Assembly: GCA_963790575.1 (NCBI GenBank)
Contig: CAWBPD010000021.1
Location: 124,001 to 188,000, forward strand
From: CAVTSA01 sp963790575
GTDB lineage: Bacteria; Chloroflexota; Dormibacteria; Dormibacterales; Dormibacteraceae
Direction of reading: 5' to 3'
Length of the DNA: 64,000 bases
A program made the translations under genes and the position numbers. Below are positions 35,987 through 43,484 of the stretch, piece after piece; the first letter of the stretch is position 1, and each line of letters starts with the position of its first letter. A model generated the notes under the pieces. It searched no databases. It had not been told where the DNA came from and worked only from the letters and a program-made list of their open reading frames with translations.

Positions 35987-38578
35987 ATGACCAGTCCCGA
36001 CACCGACCCGAGCACGACCGCCCCCGACACCATGCCGGGGGCTTATGACCCCGGCGCTGTGGAGGGGGTCTGGTACCGGTCCTGGCTGGAGGCGGACCTG
36101 TTCCGCGCCGACGCCAAGAGCGGGAAACCCGCCTTCTCGATCGCCATCCCGCCCCCCAACATCACCGGTGATCTGCACCTCGGGCACGCCGTCCAGGCCG
36201 CGCTGCAGGACGCCTGGTCGCGCTACCGGCGCATGACCGGCTACGAGGTGCTCTGGCTTCCGGGCACCGACCACGCCGCGATCGCGACCCAGAACGTGAT
36301 CGAGAAACAGCTGGCTCAGGAGGGGACCACCAAAGAGGAGCTGGGCCGGGAGGTTTTCGACGCGCGTGTCGCCGCCTGGTACGAGGAGGTGGGGGGCGTC
36401 ATCGTCAGCCAGCTGCACGAGCTCGGCGCCTCGCTGGACTGGTCACGGCTCCGATTCACGCTCGACGAGGCCTATGTGACAGCGGTGCGCACCGCCTTCG
36501 TGCACTACTACAAGCACGGCCTCATCTATCGCGGCCCCCGCATCGTGAACTGGTGCCCGCGCTGCCAGTCCGCCATCTCCGACCTCGAGGTCCAATGGCG
36601 GGAGCACACCGACACCCTGTACACGATCCGGTACCCGGTCGAGGGGTCCGGCGAGAGCATCTCGATCGCCACCGTGCGGCCGGAGACGATGCTGTTCGAC
36701 ACCGGTGTCGCGGTCCATCCCGACGACCCGCGCTACCGCCATCTGGTCGGGAAGAATGCGATCCTTCCGCTGGTGGGTCGGCGCCTGCCCATCGTGGCCG
36801 ATCCGGCGGTGGAACGGGAATTCGGCACCGGCGCGCTCAAGATCACGCCCGGCCACGACCCGCTGGACTACGAGCTGGGCGAGCGCCACGGCCTGCAGTT
36901 CATCAACGGCCTCCACCCCGACGGCCGCCTCGACGCGCCCAGCCTTCCGCGTTACGACGGCCTGACCACGCTGGAGGCGCGCGAGCGCGTGGTCGGGGAC
37001 CTGCGGCTGGAGGAGGCGCTGGAGGGGGAGCGGCCCTACACCCACGAGGTCGGTCACTGCGACCGCTGCGACACCGTGCTCGAGCCCCTGATCTCCGAGC
37101 AGTGGTGGCTGCGGATGGCGGACCTGGCCGCGCGCTCTCTGGACGTGAGCCGGCAGGGCCAGGTGAGCTGGCATCCGGAGCGTTTTCAGCGGACCTACGA
37201 GGACTGGCTCCGAGGCGTCCGCGACTGGTGCATCAGCCGCCAGCTCTGGCTTGGCCACCGGATCCCGGTCTACACCTGCGCGGAGGGCCACCGGTTCGCG
37301 TCGGTGGACGAGCCGGTGAGGTGTCCCACCTGCGGCAGCGCGGAGCTGACCCAGGACCCGGACGTGCTCGACACCTGGTTCAGCTCGGCGCTCTGGCCGT
37401 TCGCGACGCTGGGCTGGCCCGAGGACACACCCGATCTCCGCAAGTTCTATCCGACCTCGATCAACACCACCGCGCGCGAGATCATCCCGCTGTGGGTCGC
37501 CCGCATGATCTTCAGCGGCCTCGAGTTCATGGGCGGGATCCCGTTCCACGATGTGATGATCCACGCGACGGTCCTGGCCGCCGACGGTCGCCGCATGTCC
37601 AAGTCGCTGGGCACCGGGGTGGACCCGCGGCAGCTGATCCGGACCTACGGCGCCGACGCGCTGCGGGCCTGGGCCTCGCAGGTCGTGATGACGGGCCAGG
37701 ACGTGCGCTACGACGAGAGTCGCATCGAGGGCTACCGGCGGTTTGCGAACAAGCTCTGGAACGCCACCAAGCTGGTGACCCAGCGGCTTCCGGAGGGACC
37801 GGCTCCGGCGCTTCCCCCCCGGGAACGGCTGACCCTCACCGACCGCTGGATCCTGTCCCGGCTGGAGGGGGTGGTCGCCGAGGTTCCGGCCCGGATCGAG
37901 GACTACACGTTCACCGGTGCCATCACCGCCATCTACGACTTCTGCTGGCACGACTTCTGCGACTGGTACCTGGAGGCGGTGAAGACCCGGCTGCGCGCCG
38001 GCGACCCGGTGGCTCGCGGGGTCGCCGTGCACGTCCTGGACGTCTGCTTCCGGCTGCTCCACCCGTTCATGCCCTTTGTGACCGAAGAGCTCTGGCACCG
38101 ACTGCCGGGAGAGCGTGACTTCATCATGCGCAGCCGCTGGCCCGAGCCCGACCACGCGGCCCGGGATGCCGGGGCGGAGGCCCGGCTGCAGGCGGCGATC
38201 GACGCCACCGAGGAGGTCCGGCGGCTCCGCAAGCAGGCGGGTGCCCGGGAGCGCGGCGGACGGCTCTGGCTTGGCGAGGGAGTGGACCCGGAGGTTGCCA
38301 CGCTGCTCGCGGAGTGGGCCCAGGTGGAGCGGCAGGCGGGGTCGCCTGCCGGCGGAGCGCTGCCCCTCACGGAGATCGACGGCCACGTTGAGCTGCCGGC
38401 AGCGCAGCGGGACGCGGCGTCGTCGGCGCGGGAGCGGGCGCGGCTGGAACAGGACCTGGCGCGGAGTGAGGCCAAACTCGGCAACGCGTCCTTCGTCGAG
38501 CGGGCTCCGGCCGCGGTGGTCGAGAAGGAGCGCGACCGGCGCGAGGAGATCCTGCAGGCGCTGTCCCGACTCGGTTGA
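35987..38578 (+). CDS. valS: Valyl-tRNA synthetase
   Basis: 863 aa class I synthetase that charges tRNA-Val. The HIGH-type motif is PPPNITGDLHLGHAVQ (near residue 60) and the KMSKS motif is ADGRRMSKSLGTGVDPRQ (near 535). The editing (CP1) domain is present (ISIATVRPETMLFDTGVAVH), and the anticodon-binding domain follows (TDRWILSRLEGVV). A C-terminal coiled-coil arm is present (RLEQDLARSEAKLGNASFVE), characteristic of ValS. The start ATG 35987 has GAGGAG upstream. The upstream valine-rich ORF suggests attenuation by uncharged tRNA-Val. Confidence 0.97.
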   Translation: MTSPDTDPSTTAPDTMPGAYDPGAVEGVWYRSWLEADLFRADAKSGKPAFSIAIPPPNITGDLHLGHAVQAALQDAWSRYRRMTGYEVLWLPGTDHAAIATQNVIEKQLAQEGTTKEELGREVFDARVAAWYEEVGGVIVSQLHELGASLDWSRLRFTLDEAYVTAVRTAFVHYYKHGLIYRGPRIVNWCPRCQSAISDLEVQWREHTDTLYTIRYPVEGSGESISIATVRPETMLFDTGVAVHPDDPRYRHLVGKNAILPLVGRRLPIVADPAVEREFGTGALKITPGHDPLDYELGERHGLQFINGLHPDGRLDAPSLPRYDGLTTLEARERVVGDLRLEEALEGERPYTHEVGHCDRCDTVLEPLISEQWWLRMADLAARSLDVSRQGQVSWHPERFQRTYEDWLRGVRDWCISRQLWLGHRIPVYTCAEGHRFASVDEPVRCPTCGSAELTQDPDVLDTWFSSALWPFATLGWPEDTPDLRKFYPTSINTTAREIIPLWVARMIFSGLEFMGGIPFHDVMIHATVLAADGRRMSKSLGTGVDPRQLIRTYGADALRAWASQVVMTGQDVRYDESRIEGYRRFANKLWNATKLVTQRLPEGPAPALPPRERLTLTDRWILSRLEGVVAEVPARIEDYTFTGAITAIYDFCWHDFCDWYLEAVKTRLRAGDPVARGVAVHVLDVCFRLLHPFMPFVTEELWHRLPGERDFIMRSRWPEPDHAARDAGAEARLQAAIDATEEVRRLRKQAGARERGGRLWLGEGVDPEVATLLAEWAQVERQAGSPAGGALPLTEIDGHVELPAAQRDAASSARERARLEQDLARSEAKLGNASFVERAPAAVVEKERDRREEILQALSRLG

Positions 38579-38604
38579 GGGGCGGGGGCGGTACCATCGC
38601 GGCC

Positions 38605-38661
38605 ATGCTCTGTGTGGGCGAACGCCGCTGGCGCGGGAGGGTCCCCCGCCTCAACGGCTGA
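38605..38661 (+). CDS. Putative 18-aa leader ORF before a stable hairpin
   Basis: ATG 38605 follows a TACCAT hexamer (38592-38597) by 7 nt, the leaderless pattern seen elsewhere in the window. The product would be MLCVGERRWRGRVPRLNG, then TGA. The hairpin at 38663-38699 starts one base after the stop. The combination suggests a regulatory leader for the GTPase gene about 130 nt downstream. No codon bias points to one amino acid, though four Arg codons fall in the middle. Confidence 0.35.
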   Translation: MLCVGERRWRGRVPRLNG

Positions 38662-38662
38662 T

Positions 38663-38699
38663 CGGCTGCTTACGAATCTCGCGTCGACGTAAGCAGCCG
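38663..38699. repeat. Perfect 12-bp inverted repeat
   Basis: CGGCTGCTTACG (38663-38674) and CGTAAGCAGCCG (38688-38699) with a 13-nt loop. No T-run follows, so it is not a standard intrinsic terminator for plus-strand transcripts. It could be an RNA structure or the scar of a small element. Confidence 0.8.
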
Positions 38700-38788
38700 G
38701 AGTGACAGACGCGATCGGCCGCCGCTGTTGCCGGCCGTTCGCTCGTGCTCCTGCTGAATAACCGGAGTGGAATCAGGAGTACAGATCG

Positions 38789-39718
38789 TTGCCCATCCCG
38801 CACCAGACTCAGATGCGGCTCATCAGGCGCCGGCTCGCCGGCAAGGAGGGATCCGACCGCCTTCGCGAGCTGCGGGCGATCCTCGCGGAGCTGCCCAACT
38901 ACAAGAATGGGCCCTACGCCGACCTCCGCAAGTGGGTGCACGGGCAGGTGGCCGAGACCCGACTGCGCTCGCACATCACGCAGCGCGACAGCATCGCAGT
39001 CCGCCGTGAGGGAGCCGCCCAGATCGCGCTCGTCGGCCCCCCGAACGCGGGCAAGTCCTCGCTGCTGCAGGCGCTGTCCAACGTGCAGATCAAGATCGGC
39101 GACTACGCCTTCACGACCCTCCGGCCGGTGCCGGCGCTGACCAGGATCGGCGGGGTGTTGCTGCAGCTGGTCGAGATCCCGGGGTTGATCGAGGGCGCGG
39201 CGGACGACCGCGGGGGCGGCAGAGCCCTGCTCGGCGTCTTGCGCGAGGCCGACGCCGTGCTCTTCTGCCACCACCTGGGCGCGCCGCCCCAGCCTCTTTG
39301 GCAGGTACGGGCAGAGGTGGCGCGGGCGGGCATCGACCTTCCTGCGCTGCTCGTCGCGACGAAGCTCGACGAGGCTCCGGACGGCGCCGTCGAGGCCCTG
39401 CGTCGGGCTGTGCCCGACCTCAGGCTGCTCGCGGTTTCCGTCCTCGACGACCGCAGCCTCGAAGCACTGCGAGCCGCGATCTGGGAGCTCGTCGACCTGG
39501 TCCGGGTGCACCTCCGGCACCAGGGCGCGGTGGCCGAGGAGCCGGTCGCGCTCGCCCGAGGGGCCACGGTGACAGACGTGGCCGCGCACATCCACGGGGA
39601 GGTCGCCGCCAGCTTCGCGGGCGCCCGGGTCTGGGGCCCTTCCGCGCGGTTCGACGGTCAGCGGGTGGGACGGGACCACGCGGTGGCCGACGGCGACCAG
39701 GTCGAGATCCTGCGCTGA
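38789..39718 (+). CDS. Obg/DRG-like GTPase with C-terminal TGS domain
   Basis: 309 aa from TTG 38789 with AGGAG about 11 nt upstream. An N-terminal helical part leads to the G domain: G1 ALVGPPNAGKSSL (near residue 82), G2/G3 DYAFTTLRPVPA and EIPGLIEGAADDRGGGRALL, and the base-recognition region VATKLDEAPDG (the usual NKxD reads TKLD). A TGS domain ends the protein (VTDVAAHIHGEVAASFAGAR, then VADGDQVEILR). The domain order matches the DRG family, known best in archaea and eukaryotes. Its job, probably in translation or ribosome stress, is inferred. Confidence 0.82.
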   Translation: MPIPHQTQMRLIRRRLAGKEGSDRLRELRAILAELPNYKNGPYADLRKWVHGQVAETRLRSHITQRDSIAVRREGAAQIALVGPPNAGKSSLLQALSNVQIKIGDYAFTTLRPVPALTRIGGVLLQLVEIPGLIEGAADDRGGGRALLGVLREADAVLFCHHLGAPPQPLWQVRAEVARAGIDLPALLVATKLDEAPDGAVEALRRAVPDLRLLAVSVLDDRSLEALRAAIWELVDLVRVHLRHQGAVAEEPVALARGATVTDVAAHIHGEVAASFAGARVWGPSARFDGQRVGRDHAVADGDQVEILR

Positions 39719-39777
39719 GCGTGCGAGGCGGTGCACAATCTCCGGGGTTGCGTCCGCTCGAACCATGAGGAGGCCAA

Positions 39778-40365
39778 ATGGCGGAGGTCTTGCTGTTCCA
39801 TCACGCACAGGGTCAGACGCCCGGTTTCCATGCCTTCGCTCAGGAGTTGCGAGAGGCGGGACACACCGTGCACACGCCCGACCTCCTGGACGGCCGCACG
39901 TTCGCCAGCATCGAGGAAGGGATGGCGTACGCGGAGCAGCTAGGGTTCCCCGACGAGATCATTGAGCGGGGCCGGCGCGCTGCCGCCGAACTGCCCGCCG
40001 AGCTTGTCTACGCCGGCTTCTCGCTCGGTGAGCTTCCGGCGCAGCAGCTGGCGCAGACCCGTCCTGGTGCGCGGGGGGCGCTGCTTTTCTACTCGTGCGT
40101 CCCGACCAAGGCCTTCGGCAGCTGGCCGGCCGGCGTTCCGGTCCAGGTCCACGGAATGGATGCCGACCCCATCTTCGCCGGCGAGGGGGACCTCGACGCC
40201 GCGCGCGAGCTCGTGCAGTCGACCGATCGGGCGGAGCTGTTCCTCTACCCCGGCGACCAGCATTACTTCGCCGACTCCAGCCTGCCCTCGTATGACGCGG
40301 AGGCGGCGGCGCTGCTGAGGGGGCGCGTGCTCGACTTTCTGCGCATGGTCGACGGAGGGGCGTGA
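39778..40365 (+). CDS. Dienelactone hydrolase-like alpha/beta hydrolase
   Basis: 195 aa, preceded by GAGGAGGCC. The dienelactone hydrolase fold is seen in LLFHHAQGQTPGFHAFAQEL and TVHTPDLLDGRTFAS. The nucleophile elbow is VYAGFSLGELPAQQLAQ, so the residue is Ser rather than the Cys of classic dienelactone hydrolases. The acid lies near VHGMDADPIF and the His in PGDQHYFADSSL. It may act on lactones or small esters; the substrate is unknown. It appears to be a single gene facing the DinB gene. Confidence 0.8.
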   Translation: MAEVLLFHHAQGQTPGFHAFAQELREAGHTVHTPDLLDGRTFASIEEGMAYAEQLGFPDEIIERGRRAAAELPAELVYAGFSLGELPAQQLAQTRPGARGALLFYSCVPTKAFGSWPAGVPVQVHGMDADPIFAGEGDLDAARELVQSTDRAELFLYPGDQHYFADSSLPSYDAEAAALLRGRVLDFLRMVDGGA

Positions 40366-40389
40366 CCCTTCCGCCGGCTCGGGCGACCC

Positions 40390-40974
40390 TTACTGCCCGA
40401 CCCGGCCGTCGATCGCCTCGCGCAGCAGGTCGGCATGCCCGGCGTGGCGCGCGTACTCCTCGATCAGGTGGACCAGCACGTCGCGCACCTGCGGGGTATC
40501 GCCGTGGCGGGTGTGGACCCTCCGGCTGAGGTCGGTCTCACTCTCGAGGTGCTGGTCCGCGAAGGCGATCTCCGCCCGCCAGTCCGCCCAGGCCTGCTCC
40601 ACCACGCGCGGGTCGGCGACCGCCCCGTCCCAGTCCCGCTCGCGGTCCTCCTCGGTGGTGTAGATGCGGGGCGCGTCCTGCCCCGCGAGCACGCGGCGGA
40701 ACCAGGAGCGCTCCACCTCGGCCAGGTGCCGGATCAGGCCCAGCAGCGACATCGTGGAGGGCGGGACGCTCCGCCGCGCCAGCTGCTCCGCATCCAGGCC
40801 CGCGCACTTCATCTCCAGGGTCAGGCGATAGTGGCGGAGATACGCCAGCAGCGTCGACCGCTCATCCGTCATGGGATCGCCGGTTTCCCGTGGGTCGTCA
40901 TCCGGGTCCACCCACATGTCGCGATAGACGGTGGCGACGGTCCAGCGGTGGGGTGTCGATTCGTTGCGAGGCAT
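40390..40974 (-). CDS. DinB-family (DUF664) putative mycothiol/bacillithiol-dependent enzyme
   Basis: 194 aa from ATG 40974. A four-helix bundle with family segments LLAYLRHYRLTLEMKCAGLD, STMSLLGLIRHLAEVERSWF (first metal His) and VRDVLVHLIEEYARHAGHAD (the H...H-x-x-H site). DUF664 members are thiol-dependent S-transferases common in mycothiol-producing actinobacteria. The metal site is intact; the substrate is unknown. The mycothiol link is a family trait, not shown here. Confidence 0.83.
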   Translation of the reverse strand: MPRNESTPHRWTVATVYRDMWVDPDDDPRETGDPMTDERSTLLAYLRHYRLTLEMKCAGLDAEQLARRSVPPSTMSLLGLIRHLAEVERSWFRRVLAGQDAPRIYTTEEDRERDWDGAVADPRVVEQAWADWRAEIAFADQHLESETDLSRRVHTRHGDTPQVRDVLVHLIEEYARHAGHADLLREAIDGRVGQ

Positions 40975-40993
40975 CGCGGGATATGGTCTCACC

Positions 40994-41122
40994 CGACTTC
41001 GGACTGGCGTGATACCTCGCCACGACTTCGGACTGACGTCCGAGCTGCGCACGACGGTGGAGTGGGGTTACATTGCCGGCGAAGCAACCCTATGCGGGCC
41101 CGAATGGGGTTGCAATGCCGGC
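40994..41122. repeat. Short paired repeats upstream of the membrane module
   Basis: CGACTTCGGACTG(G/A)CGT occurs at 40994 and 41023. GGGGTT(A/G)CA(T/A)TGCCGGC occurs at 41064 and 41106. GCAACCC (41084) and GGGTTGC (41107) can pair. They lie between a minus-strand gene and the promoter of the membrane module and may be regulator sites or decayed repeats. Confidence 0.5.
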
Positions 41123-41192
41123 AATGTCGCCCCAAGACCGGGACGCGTCAGGGGGTGGGGGCCGGCGATGGGGTGCGGTGGGGCCGAGTCCT

Positions 41193-41198
41193 TAGACT
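41193..41198 (+). promoter_or_regulatory. -10 element of the membrane module
   Basis: TAGACT lies 9 nt before the ATG at 41208, so the transcript would be leaderless or nearly so. Confidence 0.45.
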
Positions 41199-41207
41199 GG
41201 CGGCCGT

Positions 41208-42854
41208 ATGCCCGGCGCTTTGATCCTGCTGCCACCGGTGCTGCTGGTGGTGGGTGGGCTCCTCACCTGGGCTATGCCGTCACTGGGCATCAGTCCCCGC
41301 CTTCCGGCGGCCGCGGCCACCTGGGCGGCGCTGGGTGCCCTGATCCTGACCTGGCTCGCGGTGGGGCGGCTCCCGACCACGGTCGGCGTGGTGCTGCAGG
41401 CCGTCACCCTGCCGCCCCTCCTGGAACTCGACGCGACCGCGTTCGCGGCAGGCGTCATTCTGCTCGCGGCGGTCAGCGTCCTGGTCACCGTCCGCCTGGG
41501 TGGGACCGCCATCTCGGGGCTGGGCACCCTGGCCACCGCCTGCGCCCTCTTGGCGATCGAGGCGGGGAGCCTGGCGCTGCTGGCGGTCAGCGTCGGCGCC
41601 GCCTGCCTGCTCCTGGTCGCCGCGCATCGCGAGGAGGGCGGCCGGCTGCTGGGCGGCCTGTGGCCGGCCCTTATGCTGGCTACCCTGGGCCTGCTCGGCG
41701 CCGCCGCAGCGGTGCTCGCGACCGCCGGGACCACGGCCTACTCCGCGATCCCGGTCACAGCCTTCTCGACCGTGCCCTTCCTGCTGGTGTTGCTGGCCGC
41801 GACCTGCCTGACCGGCCTCCTCCCCTGGCCGACCTGGGTCAGCCGTTGCCTCCGCCGGTCGCGGAGCGGGGCCAGCGGGATCAGCCTGGTCCTGCTCACC
41901 CCCCTCGGACTGTTCCTGTTGCTCGAGACCACCGACCTCGGTGCCGGCGCCTGGCCGTCCGGCGCGCTGCGGGCGTTCGTGGCCGCGTGGTCGGCCCTCA
42001 CCCTGGTCACCGCCGGCCTGCGTGCTCAGGCTGCGAGCAGCCGTCGTAAGGCACTCCGTGAGGTCGCGCTGATGCAGGTCGCGGTGGCCGCGATCGCGCT
42101 CTCCCTGGGCACCCAGCTTGGCATCGCCGCCGGCATCGTCGGCATCGCCGCGGCCACGCTGGCGCAGCTGACCAGCGTGGTTCTGCCCACCGGGGGTCGT
42201 CTGGGGATCCTGGGCTGCGCGCTCGCCGTCGCGGTCCCGCCCGGCCTCGGGTTCTGCAGCCTGGCACTGACCGCGGCCGCCGGCCTCGAGATCGCGGGTG
42301 CCGCGCCGCTCTTGGTCTTGGTGCTCGGCGTCACCTGGGTCTTCGGCCTGGCCGCCATCGCGCGCGCGTCCCGGCTGCCCGTCGTGCGCGACGGCTCCAC
42401 GTTCGGTGGTCTGGTGGTGGTGGTACTGGGCCTGGCCGGCGGAGCGCTCTTGGGTCCCTTCCTCCTCACGCTCGCCCTGCCGGCGGCGGCGGCCGCGATC
42501 CCGAATCCGAATGCTCCGCCCCCCCTCTCGATCGCCTCGGGAGTGGTGGTCGCCGCGTCCGGTGGCTGGGGAGCGCTCGCTCTGGGGGCGATGGCCATGG
42601 CGTTCGCCGTACTCCTGCCCCTGGCGACGCGGACACTCCACATCGAGCAAGCGCAGGAACCGGAACCCGCTCCCTTCCTGTGGCTCCCCTCGCCGACCCC
42701 GGCGGACGGCCTCCGCTGGGTGGCGCGCCGGCTGGGCCTGCGGCCGCCGGGGTGGGACCGCGCGCTGCAGCGGATGCAGATCGCAAGCGAGCGGGGACCG
42801 GTCTGGCTCTGGGCCGCGATCGCGTTCGTGCTCGCCATCGTGGTGACCCGATGA
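41208..42854 (+). CDS. Complex I/hydrogenase-4 antiporter-like membrane subunit (NuoL/HyfB-like), degenerate
   Basis: 548 aa with about 14 hydrophobic segments and a basic cytoplasmic tail. The layout resembles the antiporter-like subunits of complex I, Mrp and hydrogenase-4. LAVAVPPGLGFCSLAL sits where G-x-PP-x-x-GF signatures occur, and RKALREVALMQVAVAAIALS aligns with the usual LAYSS-x-x-x-x-G helix. The His/Lys residues expected in that channel region are not visible (AAATLAQLTS instead), so proton pumping is doubtful. It starts the four-gene module; its stop overlaps a mini-ORF. The fold assignment is moderate. Confidence 0.6.
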   Translation: MPGALILLPPVLLVVGGLLTWAMPSLGISPRLPAAAATWAALGALILTWLAVGRLPTTVGVVLQAVTLPPLLELDATAFAAGVILLAAVSVLVTVRLGGTAISGLGTLATACALLAIEAGSLALLAVSVGAACLLLVAAHREEGGRLLGGLWPALMLATLGLLGAAAAVLATAGTTAYSAIPVTAFSTVPFLLVLLAATCLTGLLPWPTWVSRCLRRSRSGASGISLVLLTPLGLFLLLETTDLGAGAWPSGALRAFVAAWSALTLVTAGLRAQAASSRRKALREVALMQVAVAAIALSLGTQLGIAAGIVGIAAATLAQLTSVVLPTGGRLGILGCALAVAVPPGLGFCSLALTAAAGLEIAGAAPLLVLVLGVTWVFGLAAIARASRLPVVRDGSTFGGLVVVVLGLAGGALLGPFLLTLALPAAAAAIPNPNAPPPLSIASGVVVAASGGWGALALGAMAMAFAVLLPLATRTLHIEQAQEPEPAPFLWLPSPTPADGLRWVARRLGLRPPGWDRALQRMQIASERGPVWLWAAIAFVLAIVVTR

Positions 42855-42904
42855 CTCACCCCACGAAACTCCGCAAGCTCCGTTTCGCGGGGACCCCGAG
42901 ATGA
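42851..42904 (+). CDS. Mini-ORF 1 in the membrane module
   Basis: Encodes MTHPTKLRKLRFAGTPR (17 aa, basic). Its ATG overlaps the upstream stop (ATGA) and its own TGA overlaps the ATG of mini-ORF 2. It looks like a translational coupling linker; a function for the peptide is not known. Confidence 0.45.
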   Translation: MTHPTKLRKLRFAGTPR

Positions 42905-42950
42905 CGCACCCCACGAAACTCCGCAAGCTCCGTTTCGCGGGGACCCCGAG
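42851..42950 (+). repeat. Two tandem 50-bp repeats between membrane genes
   Basis: Units 42851-42900 and 42901-42950 differ at one base (ATGACT versus ATGACG). Each contains arms CCCCACGAAAC and GTTTCGCGGGG that can pair with one mismatch. The sequence after the second unit (ATGACGCA) repeats the unit start, so the array looks like a duplication of the start region of the downstream gene. Confidence 0.9.
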
Positions 42951-42954
42951 ATGA
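42901..42954 (+). CDS. Mini-ORF 2 in the membrane module
   Basis: Encodes the same 17-aa peptide as mini-ORF 1 and ends by ATGA overlap with the next membrane gene (ATG 42951). Ribosomes could pass from gene to gene through both units. Confidence 0.45.
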   Translation: MTHPTKLRKLRFAGTPR

Positions 42955-43484
42955 CGCAAGCGCTGGCCATCGTGGGGGTCCTGGTGGCCTGGCTGGGTGC
43001 CTCCATCACGGTGCTCGCGGAGGGACGTCGGGGCCTCGGCTGTGGGACGGCGCTGGTGGGCGCCGGCCTGTGCGCGGTCGAAGTGGCGGCCGGCCAGCCC
43101 ATCCCCGGGGTCCTGATCCTGATCGGTGGCGCCGGCTACGGGGCCTTCCGGCAGCGGGACGGGGCACCCGGCTGGGTACTCTTCGCGCCCGGCTCCTCCC
43201 CCCGGTTGATCGCGGCCGTGCTCCTGTTCGCGGTGTCTCTCTTCCTGATCAATGCACTGGACATCGGAACCCCGACGCTGGCGGGCGTCCTCACCGTGTC
43301 GGCCCTGGCGGTGATGCGCTTGACCTCGACGCCCGACCGCGCGGCCCTCGCCTCCTGTGCGGTGATCCTGGCGCTGGCGCTGGGGGTCGCCGGCTCCGTC
43401 CCTCTCGCACTCTGCGCCTGCATCGTCGCGCTGTTGCTGGCGCTGGTTCCGATTCCGACCCCGCAGCCCCACGTCGCGCCGTGA
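42951..43484 (+). CDS. Membrane protein of the complex I-like module, HyfE-like position
   Basis: 177 aa, almost entirely hydrophobic with about five or six membrane segments (ALAIVGVLVAWLGASITVL, AVLLFAVSLFLINALDIG, CAVILALALGVAGSV). No motif identifies it. Its place between two antiporter-like genes matches the small subunit (HyfE or NuoK-like) of such modules, but the sequence does not prove that. Its stop overlaps the next GTG as GTGA. Confidence 0.45.
   Translation: MTQALAIVGVLVAWLGASITVLAEGRRGLGCGTALVGAGLCAVEVAAGQPIPGVLILIGGAGYGAFRQRDGAPGWVLFAPGSSPRLIAAVLLFAVSLFLINALDIGTPTLAGVLTVSALAVMRLTSTPDRAALASCAVILALALGVAGSVPLALCACIVALLLALVPIPTPQPHVAP

Noticed and set aside
38663..38699. valS terminator
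   Set aside because: The 12-bp stem lacks a T-run and lies more than 80 nt after valS beyond a small ORF; kept as an inverted repeat only.
41280..43472. 730-codon minus-strand frame opposite the membrane module
   Set aside because: Gly/Arg/Gln/Asp-rich low-complexity translation caused by GC-skewed codons of the real plus-strand membrane genes.
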